From Pseudomonadota bacterium (GTDB lineage: Bacteria > Pseudomonadota > Gammaproteobacteria > Burkholderiales > Casimicrobiaceae), in contig JAFEDD010000015.1 in assembly GCA_018241765.1 (NCBI GenBank), positions 1-64,000 on the forward strand: 64,000 bases of DNA, given 5' to 3'. A program made the position numbers and the translations under genes. The notes beneath the pieces are model-generated. The model was not told the origin of the DNA, made no database searches, and saw nothing but the letters and a program-made list of their open reading frames with translations. Positions 1 through 10,447 of the stretch are shown here, in pieces (the stretch's first letter is position 1; every line of letters begins with the position of its first letter).

Positions 1-69
1 CCCGCACCTAAGCGCTCCCACGGCGCTACCGGTCACGCAGGCTGCGGCGTGCCCCGCGAGCGGCAGCGC

Positions 70-1932
<1,863 letters not shown>

Positions 1933-2163
1933 GGCGACAGCAGGGTCGATGGGGCGACGGAGGAACAAACGAATCGCCGCAGTGAGGCAAGCCGGTTGGG
2001 CCTGCGTGCGGAGCGCCGTCGCAACGGCAGTTCGCCGTGCGGAGGAGTCGAAAATTCTAGTCGCCAGTGGTGAGGGCACGCGAGCATCCGCGATGCGTGA
2101 TCGGCATGCCGAAATGCCGGAGCGGCTGCGGCCAGCGCCGATCTGCCGCCCCTGACAGCGGTT

Positions 2164-2235
2164 CTAACAGCTTTTCGGTCAAATGGCGTCCACAATGGGC
2201 TTGGAGCGCAAAATCGCCCAAAGTCGCCTTCGAGA
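2164..2235. repeat. Partial copy (left arm) of the ~120-bp palindromic repeat
   Basis: This is a degenerate left half of the interspersed palindrome family found complete at 12294, 20989, 26917, 47670 and 56807. It has AACAGCTTTT, then GCGTCCACAATGGGCTTGG, then an AAAATCG...AAAGTCG centre. The right arm is not recognisable. It lies in the 442-bp stretch 1933-2374 between pckG and a cytochrome gene. Apart from this element and the terminator at 2321-2351, I see nothing else there. Confidence 0.55.
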
Positions 2236-2320
2236 GCGTGTCTTCGGGACGGCGCCTACCCATGACATCACTATTCGTGCTGGTCGAATCGACCGCAGCG
2301 ATCGCCTCGCCCGAAACAAA

Positions 2321-2351
2321 AAACCCGCCGTCGTTTCCGAGCGGCGGGTTT
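2321..2351 (-). terminator. Rho-independent terminator of the cytochrome c gene
   Basis: A perfect 10-bp stem (AAACCCGCCG / CGGCGGGTTT) with an 11-nt loop is followed on the minus strand by a T-rich run (TTTGTTT). It begins about 24 bp after the stop codon of the cytochrome c gene at 2375. Confidence 0.85.
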
Positions 2352-2374
2352 GGCGCGCGGTCAGGCGCGGCGGG

Positions 2375-2725
2375 TCAGCTCTTCTTGAACTCTTTCGGGC
2401 AAGTGCCGCCCTTCAGCGTCAGCACCCAGTTGACCAGCTTGTCGATGTCGCCGTCCGACACTTGCGGATGGCCAGGCATCGGCACCGGGCCAAACACGCC
2501 CGAGCCACCGGCCTTGATGTGCTTGTGCAGCTTTTCCTTGGTGGCCTTGTCGGCGTTCGGATAGCAAGCGGCGACCGCGTTGTAGGCCGGGCCGACCAGC
2601 TTCTTGTCGACCGAGTGGCAAGCCGTGCAGCCTTTGGCTTTGGCCAGCGCCTCGTCGGCATGGGCGGGATTGACGAACAACACCGGCGCCAGCGCAAGGG
2701 CGGCCAGGGCAACGATTTTCTTCAT
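2375..2725 (-). CDS. Small periplasmic cytochrome c
   Basis: A 116-aa exported mono-haem cytochrome c of the c5/c-551 type. Residues 1-23 form a Sec signal peptide (MKKIVALAAL... ending AHA before DEALAKAKG). The haem-binding motif is CTACH at residues 33-37. The sixth haem ligand is probably the Met in the VPMPGHP segment near residue 83. Two extra cysteines (54 and 109) could form a disulphide. It should carry electrons in the periplasm; donor and acceptor cannot be told from context. It is transcribed alone and ends at a clear terminator (2321-2351). Confidence 0.9.
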   Translation of the reverse strand: MKKIVALAALALAPVLFVNPAHADEALAKAKGCTACHSVDKKLVGPAYNAVAACYPNADKATKEKLHKHIKAGGSGVFGPVPMPGHPQVSDGDIDKLVNWVLTLKGGTCPKEFKKS

Positions 2726-3009
2726 GAAGGGTCCTCGATGGTGGTTCAGTGATACGGGCGCGAGTGTAGCGCAACGCCACACACCCCCGCCCCCTCCATG
2801 GGCAACGGGCGAAACGCCAATCGGTTGACTCGGCTTGACGCCGAAGCGCCGCGTCAGCGCGCGGAGTGTCACTCCGGGGCCCGACACCCACCTCATCGCC
2901 GCGCAATGATCGAGAACCTGCAAGGAAGCCCGCGTTGCAGGTCGGCCAGCGGTGTCTTTCTGGATCGAGGATGACGCCGGCGGCGTGCAGTACACCACCG
3001 GCCTGTGCA

Positions 3010-4581
3010 TCAGCGCCTGCGCCGCACCAGCACAGCCCCCAGCCCCAGCAGACCCATCATCAGCAGCATGGCCCACTCGCGCAGGGTGGGAATGACCTGC
3101 GCAAACTGCGCCGTCACGCTGGCGGGGGCTGTCACGTTGGTCAGCGTGCAGGGGTTGGCGGTGCCGCTGCAACTGCCCGTCCATCCCACAAAGCTGTAGC
3201 CGGGGTTGGCCGTGGCCGTGCAACTGGCGTTGCCGCCTTGCGGCACGGGGTTGGGGCTGCACGACACGCTGCCGCCCGCAACCGGGCTGGCCACGGCGCT
3301 GATGCTGCTCGGTGGCAGTGGGCTGAAGCTGGCGGTCACCGTGCAGTCGGCGGTAATCGCCCCGGTGGCGTAGCTGCTGCCCGTCAGACTGCCGCCGCAG
3401 CCGCTGACGGAGGCAATGCCGTAGCCGCTGCTGGGCGTGACCGTGAAGCTGGGGGCGGCGCCGTAGGCCATGATTAGCGCCGTGCTGGGGCTGATGCTGC
3501 CGCCCGCACCCGCGACGGGGGTGACGGTGTAGCCGCGTGGCGCCTGGCAGGCGACGGTGCTGCCGGCGGTACACGTCCAGCCCCAGGTGCTGGTGCCGCC
3601 CGTGACGGCGCTGGCCGTGCTGCCTGCGGCGCACAGGTTGGCCGTGGGGGCGCTGGTCAGCAGCGCGGTGGTGCCGGTATCGTGCGCGCTGCCACAGGCG
3701 CCCAGCGCGGCGGTGGTGAACGTCACCGGCCCGGCCACGGCGCTCGACTGGCCCGAGGCTTCGGCGACCAGGTAAAAGTCATACGTCGTGGCGGGGCTCA
3801 GGCCCGTGAGGTTGATGACGGCGGGCACGCTGGCGGTCATGGGGCCGTTGCCCTGGGCGGCGGGTGTCACGCCGTAGCCATTAGCCGCCGGGTCTTTCAC
3901 CTGCGCCGCCGTGGGCGCGACGCTGCCCTGCGGCACGGCCAGCCACCAGCCAGTGCCGGTTTGGCTGCTGGTGCCCGCCAGCGTGGCGCTGCTGGTCGTG
4001 GGTGTGCCTTGCAGCGCAACGGCGCTCAGGACGGGCAAAAGTGCAAAAGACTGTCCGCCGCGCACGAGGCGAACGTGGTAAAGGGTAGCCCGGCCGTCGA
4101 AAGAGTCGACCCCCATGAAGCTGAAATCCACGTACCACGCGTAATTCACGGCGGCGGCCCAGGGCGAACCCGACCAGACCTCCTTAGGCTGAGCGTTTTT
4201 GAAAACCTCCATGTTGATCTTCGGATAGCAGCGGTACTCCACCAGACTTTCCAGCTCCTTGATGTTGGGCAAGCGCCAGTCGCTGTAGCCCGCAAAGCTG
4301 TGGCTCCCGGCATGGTTCAGTGCCGTTACCCAATTCATGCCGGTTGCGCTGCCCCCGCTGCAATCCGCGCCCGTCTGCCCCTCCAGACATTGCTTCCACA
4401 TGAGGCCCGTGCGCATGTCGGTCACGGTACCGTCGCCGTGCACCTGGTAAATGCTGGTGGGGTTGGTTTCGGGTATGAGGGTGGGATAGCAGTATTCCAG
4501 AGCCTGTGCGGCTGTGCCTGCCAGCCACACGCCGGCGGCCAAGAGGGCAAGAAAAGGGCGTTTCATGGTCATGGCGGTCAT
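3010..4581 (-). CDS. DUF1566 exported protein with IPTL-CTERM sorting signal
   Basis: A 523-aa exported protein. A signal peptide (about residues 1-27, ending near AAQA) is followed by a DUF1566 (Lcl C-terminal-like) domain at about 30-175, recognisable from MWKQCLEG, FAGYSDWRLPNIKELESL and the ending HVRLVRGGQ. A fibronectin-like segment with ATTYDFYLVAEASG follows, then Gly/Ser/Val-rich bacterial repeats (SPSTALIMAYG, SFTVTPSSGYGI, GYSFVGWTGSC). The C-terminus IPTLREWAMLLMMG... ending in RRRR is the IPTL-CTERM tripartite signal: motif, membrane helix, basic tail. By family knowledge it is processed by an exosortase-like enzyme and surface-displayed or released; no sorting enzyme is in the window. 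In-frame ATGs at 4572 and 4566 are alternative starts. Its DUF1566 tail is nearly identical to that of the gene at 5898-6755. Confidence 0.85.
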   Translation of the reverse strand: MTAMTMKRPFLALLAAGVWLAGTAAQALEYCYPTLIPETNPTSIYQVHGDGTVTDMRTGLMWKQCLEGQTGADCSGGSATGMNWVTALNHAGSHSFAGYSDWRLPNIKELESLVEYRCYPKINMEVFKNAQPKEVWSGSPWAAAVNYAWYVDFSFMGVDSFDGRATLYHVRLVRGGQSFALLPVLSAVALQGTPTTSSATLAGTSSQTGTGWWLAVPQGSVAPTAAQVKDPAANGYGVTPAAQGNGPMTASVPAVINLTGLSPATTYDFYLVAEASGQSSAVAGPVTFTTAALGACGSAHDTGTTALLTSAPTANLCAAGSTASAVTGGTSTWGWTCTAGSTVACQAPRGYTVTPVAGAGGSISPSTALIMAYGAAPSFTVTPSSGYGIASVSGCGGSLTGSSYATGAITADCTVTASFSPLPPSSISAVASPVAGGSVSCSPNPVPQGGNASCTATANPGYSFVGWTGSCSGTANPCTLTNVTAPASVTAQFAQVIPTLREWAMLLMMGLLGLGAVLVRRRR

Positions 4582-4654
4582 GTCCGAGGGGTGGTTTCAA
4601 TGAAGAGGGACATCGCAGCGGAGATGGCGATGGGGCTTGGTGCAGGAGCAGGCG

Positions 4655-4960
4655 AGGGGTCGGTAGGAGCGGCTTCAGCCGCGACCGGATCGGGCACGCC
4701 ATCACGCTTATGGGTGCATGCGAAGGGGATGTTCGCGGCTGAAGCCGCTCCTACGGCCGCGAACTGGCCGGGCACGCCATCGCGCTTATGGGTGCATGCG
4801 CGAGGGGCATTCGCGGCTGAAGCCGCTCCTACGGCCGCGAACGGATCGGGCAAGAACTCTCGCTTTGATGGCTGCTGACGCTTGGTGTACAAGGGCCGAT
4901 GGCTGTTCTTGATGGTGATTGCGGTGCGGGCATTCGCGGCTGAAGCCGCTCCTGCCGGAA
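4655..4960. repeat. REP elements upstream of rayT
   Basis: At least four REP elements with the core GTAGGAGCGGCTTCAGC or its inverse lie at about 4662-4684, 4732-4755, 4809-4834 and 4931-4954. Each can fold into a short hairpin. Two of them sit in a roughly 75-bp direct duplication that also contains CGCTTATGGGTGCATGCG. This fills the 400-bp gap between the IPTL-CTERM gene and rayT. Confidence 0.9.
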
Positions 4961-4982
4961 GCCCCCCGGCAGCACTTGGGGC

Positions 4983-5468
4983 ATGATGCGCGGCATGAAC
5001 ACCCTCGCACATGGCCACCGCCTGCGCACCGGGCGGTGTTCCGAAACCGGGCGCGGCTATCTGCTCACCACCGTGGTGCAAGGGCGCACGCCCTTGTTTG
5101 CCGATTTCGACCACGCCAGGCTGGCCGTGCAGGCCATGCGTGACTGTGATGGGGCCGGGCTGTCGGCCACGCTGGCCTTTGTGCTCATGCCTGATCATCT
5201 GCACTGGCTGGTGCAGTTGCGCAGGGGCAGCCTCTCGGCCCTGATGGGGCGTTTCAAGTCGTGCAGCGCCGCCGCCGTCAACCGCGCACGCGGCACGCCG
5301 GGCGTCGTCGTGTGGCAGGCGGGTTTCCATGACCACGCCATCCGCGACGGGCAGGACATTCGCGCCATGGCCCGCTACGCCATCGGAAACCCCGTGCGGG
5401 CCGGGCTGGTGGGCAGCGTCGGGGAGTATGCGCATTGGGATGCCGTGTGGGTTGGCGGCGCTCGCTGA
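4983..5468 (+). CDS. rayT: REP-associated tyrosine transposase (RayT)
   Basis: A 161-aa single-domain Y1/HUH transposase of the IS200/IS605-related RayT (TnpA_REP) family. These enzymes bind and cleave single-stranded REP hairpins and are thought to have spread REP sequences. The HUH motif is MPDHLHWLV (His72 and His74) and the catalytic Tyr is in ARYAIGNPVRAG (Tyr132). All catalytic residues are present, so it may be active. It is flanked on both sides by REP arrays, the classic REPtron arrangement. In-frame ATGs at 4983, 4986 and 4995 are possible starts; GGGG just upstream best fits 4986. It is a domesticated housekeeping-type transposase rather than a mobile IS. Confidence 0.93.
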   Translation: MMRGMNTLAHGHRLRTGRCSETGRGYLLTTVVQGRTPLFADFDHARLAVQAMRDCDGAGLSATLAFVLMPDHLHWLVQLRRGSLSALMGRFKSCSAAAVNRARGTPGVVVWQAGFHDHAIRDGQDIRAMARYAIGNPVRAGLVGSVGEYAHWDAVWVGGAR

Positions 5469-5474
5469 TGAAGC

Positions 5475-5806
5475 GTTCGCGGCTGAAGCCGCTCCTACGG
5501 GGCGCCGGGGGTCGGTAGGAGCGGCTTCAGCCGCGACCGGATCGGGCAAGCGCTCTCGTTTTGATGGCGGATTGCGCTGCTCTTGCGCGGGCCGGAGGTT
5601 GTTTTGGCTTGTGGTGGCTGCGCGGGCGTTCGCGGCTGAAGCCGCTCCTACGAGGCGCGGGGGGTCGGTAGGAGCGGCTTCAGCCGCGACCGGATCGGGC
5701 AAGCGCTCTCGTTTTGATGACGGATTGCGCTGCTCTTGCACGAGCCGGAGGTTGTTTTGGCTTGTGGTGGCTGCATAGGCGTTCGCGGCTGAAGCCGCTC
5801 CTACAG
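5475..5806. repeat. REP/BIME array downstream of rayT, two 153-bp tandem units
   Basis: The unit starts GTTCGCGGCTGAAGCCGC at 5475, 5628 and 5781, an exact 153-bp period. Each full unit holds two REP elements in opposite orientation (inverse core near the start, forward core at about 5513 and 5666), separated by a spacer with TCTCGTTTTGATG and GGAGGTTGTTTTGGC. The third unit is only one REP. It fills most of the gap between rayT and the next gene. Confidence 0.9.
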
Positions 5807-5897
5807 CTAAGCGAGGCGGGGTGCCCAAGGTGCGTTTGTGGTAGCGCGGGGCGGGCGGGGGGTGCTTGTTCATGGGCAGGATTTCAAAGGGTCGAAA

Positions 5898-6755
5898 TCA
5901 CTGCCCGCCGCGCACGAGGCGAACGCGGTGGCGCTGCGTGTAGTCGCAGAACTCGGAGTTGCCAACGCCGAACCGAATGCACCACGCCCCGAAAGCATCA
6001 AACAAAATATTCGCCCAGATCAACGACGTTGGTGTGTTGGGAAAATACGTGGGATCGATGCGAGGGCCGGCGCCGACACGGCCCAGGTCGGCAATGCTGT
6101 AGAGCTCGCGCATGCTGGGCATGCGCCAGTCGGTAGCGCCGCACAGGCCCGCGCCGGCATTGACCGTGACCGTGTATTGGTAGGTGTCGCAATGGCCTGA
6201 CGGCACGCAAACGCCGCACGCGGCGTCGTTGCAACCGACGCCGTCGGGCCAGCCCATGAGAGTACCGCCGCCCCCGTAGTAGTACCAGCTGTAGGTGTGA
6301 TCCATGTGCCGCGGGTGGCTGGGGTCGTTGACCTTGATTTCCCAGATCAGCTTGGTGACATTGTCCTTGGTGCAGGCCCAGTCATCAGGGCCCGCACCCA
6401 GGGCCGGGTTGGCGGGGCAGGTGCCCTGGCCGGCCAATTGGCCGCTGTTGCAGACCTTGGTGTAGTCAAAGCCATTGGCGGTGCCGTTGATGAGCGTGCT
6501 GGCCCCGGTTTTGACGAGCGCGCCGTCGACAGCGGCCTTGTCGCGCCCGTACTGGCAGTCTTGCCCGGCGGGGTGTGCCGGATTACAGAGGTTGGGGGGG
6601 TTGAAGTCGTTGCCGGGGTAGCGGCTCACGGTGATGCCGGTGTCGTTCAAGGGCTGGGGCGTGACGGGCTGCGCCCAGGAACTGGCGATGAAGGTGGCGA
6701 GCAACAGCACGGCAGCCAGTGGGTGGGTGAGGGAGCGCGAAACGGGGTGCTGCAT
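5898..6755 (-). CDS. DUF1566 exported protein
   Basis: A 285-aa secreted protein with an N-terminal signal peptide (about residues 1-28, ending SSWAQP) and a DUF1566 (Lcl C-terminal-like) domain. Key pieces are KLIWEIKVND, TDWRMPSMRELYSIADLG, and the C-terminal HRVRLVRGGQ, the same ending as the DUF1566 domain encoded at 3010-4581. Many cysteines suggest disulphides outside the cytoplasm. Unlike its neighbour it stops directly after the domain and has no sorting tail. Function of the domain is unknown; it is common in secreted and surface proteins. The two genes share orientation and flank the REP/RayT island, so they may be old paralogues separated by it. Confidence 0.8.
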   Translation of the reverse strand: MQHPVSRSLTHPLAAVLLLATFIASSWAQPVTPQPLNDTGITVSRYPGNDFNPPNLCNPAHPAGQDCQYGRDKAAVDGALVKTGASTLINGTANGFDYTKVCNSGQLAGQGTCPANPALGAGPDDWACTKDNVTKLIWEIKVNDPSHPRHMDHTYSWYYYGGGGTLMGWPDGVGCNDAACGVCVPSGHCDTYQYTVTVNAGAGLCGATDWRMPSMRELYSIADLGRVGAGPRIDPTYFPNTPTSLIWANILFDAFGAWCIRFGVGNSEFCDYTQRHRVRLVRGGQ

Positions 6756-6856
6756 GAAAGCCTCGGGTTCAGGAAAGGGGATGGGAAGGATGGTGGCGGT
6801 GTGCGTGACGATGGCTCACGCAGCGCGAAGAGGGTGAGTGCCAGGGTGTGCAAGCG

Positions 6857-6890
6857 AAAACGCCGGCCGGGCAAGTCCGGTCGGCGTTTT
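6857..6890. terminator. Bidirectional terminator-like hairpin
   Basis: AAAACGCCGGCCGG and TCCGGTCGGCGTTTT form a near-perfect stem with T-runs on both strands. It lies in the 406-bp gap 6756-7161 between divergent genes, so no recognisable gene ends at it. It may insulate the two promoters or terminate an unseen small transcript. Nothing else clear is in this gap. Confidence 0.55.
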
Positions 6891-7161
6891 TGCGGTGCAC
6901 GGAAAGACGGAGCGCTGCCGCACGGCACGTGCCGTGTCGGGCCGGCTCATCGACATGGGTTGGCTTCCTTCTTGTCAAGCGCGGCGCTGTAGTATTTGTT
7001 GTTGGGCGTATGGCCCTGGGCGATCGTGGCGCGCGGAGCCTGCTGATTACGGGCACGTTAGCACTTCCCGTTACACGGTGTCAACGCCGCTCGGCCTTGC
7101 GTGTCGACTTTCGTACGGAAGATTCGCAGCATTTCGAGGCGGGCCGTACCCTGGTTTCCTC

Positions 7162-7677
7162 ATGGTGAGAACGATGCGCTTCCTGAGACTCGTTGCATGG
7201 CTGGCCCTTCTGGCGGTGCTTGCCGCTGCACCGCTCGCCTCGGCCGCGCCGCCGAGCGGGGATACGTCCTTCATCGGCTCGCGCAACTGCCGCATCGAGA
7301 AGCCCGCACCCTGGGGCGAGGGGGGACGCTACGCCTGGCTCGGCGCCTGCCGAGGGGGTTTTGCGCACGGCGACGGCGCGCTGCGCAACACGCTGCCCGA
7401 CGGCAGCATCGAGCTTTGGCTCGGTGCGGTGGAGCACGGTCGCCTGCGCTGGGGCGCGTTGCGCACGAGTGGCGGCTATGTCGTCGGGCAATGGCAAAAC
7501 GGTGCGGTCGTCGCCATCGAGGACGACATCGACCTGCGCAACGCGACTGTGAAAGCCTTTCGCACGGCCGAGCGCGCGGCGCGCAAGCTCAGCGCGCGGA
7601 TGATCGCAAAAGGCAATGCCGCATCCGGCCGCTTCTATCGGGGCGTTGCCGACGAATTGGCCAAGCAGACGGACTGA
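7162..7677 (+). CDS. Exported MORN-like protein
   Basis: A 171-aa protein with a strong signal peptide (residues about 5-30, hydrophobic core LVAWLALLAVLAAAPLAS). The middle has Gly/aromatic motifs similar to MORN repeats: WLGACRGGFAHGDGAL and GGYVVGQWQNGAVV. A charged, probably helical tail rich in Arg/Ala/Lys follows. MORN repeats often bind lipids or proteins, but the match is weak and no function is assigned. Starts at 7162 (MVRTMRF) or 7174 (MRF) are both possible. It is followed about 95 bp later by the metallopeptidase gene on the same strand. Confidence 0.6.
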   Translation: MVRTMRFLRLVAWLALLAVLAAAPLASAAPPSGDTSFIGSRNCRIEKPAPWGEGGRYAWLGACRGGFAHGDGALRNTLPDGSIELWLGAVEHGRLRWGALRTSGGYVVGQWQNGAVVAIEDDIDLRNATVKAFRTAERAARKLSARMIAKGNAASGRFYRGVADELAKQTD

Positions 7678-7772
7678 GAAGCTGACGCTCCGCCCGCTCA
7701 CGTTACGTCTTCTCTCTTGCCACGCCATCGAACGCGATGGCGTCGCGTGCTCCCTCTCGCATGGAGATGCGT

Positions 7773-8744
7773 ATGGATTCGTTTGCCTATTGTGGGTTGG
7801 CCGGATGTCGGCCGGTTGCGCTGTCGGGTGGTGACTCCGGCAAGGGACTCGGACTCACCGGCGCGGTGGGGTTGGCTGCACGCTGCCGCAATGCCCCCGA
7901 CGATGTGCGCAAGGTGCAGAACGCGCTGAACCGCTTTCCGGACATCGAGGGCGGCCCCGTCCCGAAGCTCAAGCCGGATGGCATCGTCGGCTCGAAAACC
8001 TCGGGTGCGATCGTCAAATTCCAGCGCAAGCAGTTCGGCATGGGCGGAGCCGACGGCGTGGTCGACGTCGGCAAGCGCACCGATGAGCGACTCTCCGGCG
8101 TGACGGGAACCTATGGGAGCCTGCCACCGGAGATGATGCAGCACATTCCGCGTGCGCTGTCCATCATCAACATCGCGCGCGGCACGCTGAGCGCGGCGCG
8201 CGCCTTTCGGCTCACGGGCGGTGGCGGCATCATCGGTTTTGGCGAAGCGAGCTGGAACAAGGTGGTCAAGCATTTCCAGATCGACCGGTTTCCCGACTGG
8301 AGCCGGCAGATCGACTGGGTGAACAGCATCTTCGTGGGCATGGAGACCGCCATCGGGCATATCCCGATGGGCATGATCCTGCTCGCCGATGAGCCCGCCC
8401 ACAGCAACGTGGGCGCCTTCGCCTTCACCTACGCGGGCGGCTACGAACTGAACGAACGCAACAAGACCGTCAACGGCAAGGCGCGTGGCTCGGTCTATCT
8501 GTGCCCGAAGATGCAGACGATGAAGCGCGATGCCTTCGCCTATGTGCTGATCCATGAACTGGCGCACTTCGTCGGCCCGAACGGACGCACCGGTGTTCAG
8601 ATCGACGACTACAGCTACCGTCACCGCCCGAACTACGACAAGCTCCTGCCTTGGCAGCGCGTCCACAACGCCGACAACTACGCGCAGTTCGCATTCGACG
8701 CCGTCGGCCGTCCGTTCATCCTGAGCGAGCACCTGTTGAGCTGA
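7773..8744 (+). CDS. Putative zinc metallopeptidase (M35/aspzincin-like) with PG-binding-like domain
   Basis: A protein of about 323 aa. The N-terminal part (about 30-100) resembles a peptidoglycan-binding domain: VRKVQNALNRFP, KPDGIVGSKTSGAIVKFQ. The C-terminal part has a zinc site, YVLIHELAHFVG (HExxH, His261, Glu262, His265), then DDYSYRHRP and HNADNYAQFAFDA. This layout resembles lysine-specific metallo-endopeptidases of the M35 type, where a downstream Asp completes the zinc site. No signal peptide is seen, so it is either cytoplasmic or exported by a non-Sec route. I chose ATG 7773 because GGAG lies six bases upstream; ATGs at 7737, 7761 and 7767 are alternatives. Family assignment is by motif only. 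Confidence 0.65.
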   Translation: MDSFAYCGLAGCRPVALSGGDSGKGLGLTGAVGLAARCRNAPDDVRKVQNALNRFPDIEGGPVPKLKPDGIVGSKTSGAIVKFQRKQFGMGGADGVVDVGKRTDERLSGVTGTYGSLPPEMMQHIPRALSIINIARGTLSAARAFRLTGGGGIIGFGEASWNKVVKHFQIDRFPDWSRQIDWVNSIFVGMETAIGHIPMGMILLADEPAHSNVGAFAFTYAGGYELNERNKTVNGKARGSVYLCPKMQTMKRDAFAYVLIHELAHFVGPNGRTGVQIDDYSYRHRPNYDKLLPWQRVHNADNYAQFAFDAVGRPFILSEHLLS

Positions 8745-8802
8745 GCGCGGCCGACCACGCGGGACGCCGTCGGCCTCGATGCCGCACGGCGCAACCGGGA
8801 AA

Positions 8803-9603
8803 TCACGCCCGCGCCACGGCGAGCCGCAAACGATCACTGGTGACGTCGACGCAGGCAACGAGCACGAGCATCGCCAGGAGCACGCTGCCCGCTTCGTTGA
8901 AGTGAAACAGGCCGAGGTGGAAGTACAGCAACTGCCCGAGCCCGCCGCCACCGACGACGCCGAGCACGGCCGCGGCGCGGATGTTGTTCTCCCAGCGGTA
9001 CAGCGTGTAGCTCAGAAGCTGCGGCAGCGCGGTCGGCAGCGTGCCGTAGCAGAACGCGGCGACAGCGCCGCCCCCATTGCGGCGCAGGGCGAGCGCGGCG
9101 TCCGGCGGCGTGTTCTCCAGGGCATCGGCAAACAGGCGGCCCAGCACGCCGGTGGTGTGCAGCGCCAGCGCCAGCGTGCCGGGAAACGGCCCGAGCCCGG
9201 CGGCGATCACCAGCAGCGCTGCCCACACCAGTTCCGGCACCGCACGCAGCGCGTTGAGCACGAGGCGAGCCACCGCGCGGCGAGCGCCCTGCCCCGCTGC
9301 CGGCAACGCAACCGCCAGTCCGGCGAACGCGGCGAGCAAGGTGCCCAGCACCGAGATGGCGAGCGTCTCGACGAAGCCGACCGCGACTTGTTGCAGGAAG
9401 TCGCCGTCGGTGGCGGGCGGCACGAATCCGGCGAACAGTTCGGCCATCTTGCGCAGCGACTCCAGCGAAAACAACCCGGACCATTCGCCACGCAGCGTGC
9501 CGAAACAGAGCGCGACGAAGGCGATGAGCGCGAGCGCGAAGCGGCGCGGTCCGGCGGCCGCTGGTGGCGGTGGCATGACGGGGTTGGCGCGGGTCTCCTT
9601 CAT
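8803..9603 (-). CDS. phnE: PhnE-type ABC transporter permease (second)
   Basis: A permease of about 266 aa with five to six membrane helices, third after phnD in an importer operon of order D-C-E-E. The inner-membrane coupling segment NIRAAAVLGVVGGGGLGQLLY carries the binding-protein-dependent transport EAA-like loop that contacts the ATPase. It starts at ATG 9603, four bases after the stop of the preceding permease, so translation is probably coupled. It is a paralogue of the neighbouring permease and the two likely form a heterodimeric channel. Substrate is discussed at phnD. Confidence 0.87.
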   Translation of the reverse strand: MKETRANPVMPPPPAAAGPRRFALALIAFVALCFGTLRGEWSGLFSLESLRKMAELFAGFVPPATDGDFLQQVAVGFVETLAISVLGTLLAAFAGLAVALPAAGQGARRAVARLVLNALRAVPELVWAALLVIAAGLGPFPGTLALALHTTGVLGRLFADALENTPPDAALALRRNGGGAVAAFCYGTLPTALPQLLSYTLYRWENNIRAAAVLGVVGGGGLGQLLYFHLGLFHFNEAGSVLLAMLVLVACVDVTSDRLRLAVARA

Positions 9604-9607
9604 CGCG

Positions 9608-10447
9608 TCACGCCATCCAGCGCCGCAGCCGCTTGCTGAGCGCATCCGCCACCGCCACCAGCAGCACGAAGGTGAGCAGGAACACGATGACCTCGCCGCC
9701 CGCGAGCATCTTCATCGATAGCTCCATTTGCTGCCCGAGCCCGCCGGCGCCGACGAAGCCGAGAATGACCGACGAGCGAATCGCGCACTCCCAGCGAAAC
9801 ACGAGGTAGCTCACCAGCTCCGGCGCACAGGTGGGCAACGTGCCCAGCAGGAACGCGCCGAGCCGCGTGGCGCCGCCTTGCAGCAACGCCTGCGCGGGGC
9901 GCCGGTCGACGCTCTCGAAGACTTCGAGGAAGACCTTGCCGATCATGCCGCCGAAGGTGAGCGCGATGGCGAGCACGCCCGCCGTGTCCCCGAGGCCGAC
10001 GGCGCGCACGAACAGCAAGCCCCACACCAATTCGGGCACCGAACGCAGCACGATCAGCACGCCGCGCACGCCGCCGCGGCCGGCGCGTCCGATCACACGC
10101 ATGCGGCCGTGCGCGAGTGCCGACACGGACAGCGCGCGGTTGCCGAGCAACGCGCCGGGCACGGCGATCAGCAGCGCCAGCGTGACGCCGGCCGTCGCCA
10201 CGGCGATGGTGTTCCACGTGGCCTGCGCGAGGAGCACCAGAAAATCGCCACTGTGCGCGGGCGGCCAGAACGAACGCAGGAACATGCCGCCCGCAGTGAG
10301 GCTCTGCTCGTCGAAGAACACCCAGGGTTTGAATTCGGTGATCCACAGCGATGGGATCAAGAGCAGCGCGGCGCATACCGTGAAGCCGATGCGCTGATGC
10401 CACAGCGGGTCGCGCAGCGTGTCCGAGGCGGCGGCGGAGGAAGTCAT
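9608..10447 (-). CDS. phnE: PhnE-type ABC transporter permease (first)
   Basis: A permease of about 279 aa with multiple hydrophobic helices and the coupling loop AIRSSVILGFVGAGGLGQQ typical of PhnE. Other hallmarks are RSVPELVWGLLFV and LPTCAPELVSYLVFRWE, both with counterparts in the next permease (RAVPELVWAALLV, LPTALPQLLSYTLYRWE), showing duplication. The ATG at 10447 overlaps the phnC stop codon (ATGA), so the genes are translationally coupled. It sits in the inner membrane. Confidence 0.88.
   Translation of the reverse strand: MTSSAAASDTLRDPLWHQRIGFTVCAALLLIPSLWITEFKPWVFFDEQSLTAGGMFLRSFWPPAHSGDFLVLLAQATWNTIAVATAGVTLALLIAVPGALLGNRALSVSALAHGRMRVIGRAGRGGVRGVLIVLRSVPELVWGLLFVRAVGLGDTAGVLAIALTFGGMIGKVFLEVFESVDRRPAQALLQGGATRLGAFLLGTLPTCAPELVSYLVFRWECAIRSSVILGFVGAGGLGQQMELSMKMLAGGEVIVFLLTFVLLVAVADALSKRLRRWMA

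Noticed and set aside
2278..2300. tRNA-like T-loop motif GGTCGAATCGACC
   Set aside because: No acceptor or anticodon arm pairs around it; no tRNA found in the window.
2919..2943. Hairpin CCTGCAA...TTGCAGG between cytochrome and IPTL-CTERM genes
   Set aside because: No T-run follows on either strand, so I could not support a terminator.
6972..6998. Promoter-like TTGTCA and TATTTG upstream of 7162
   Set aside because: Spacing of 15 bp is too short and the -10 is weak.
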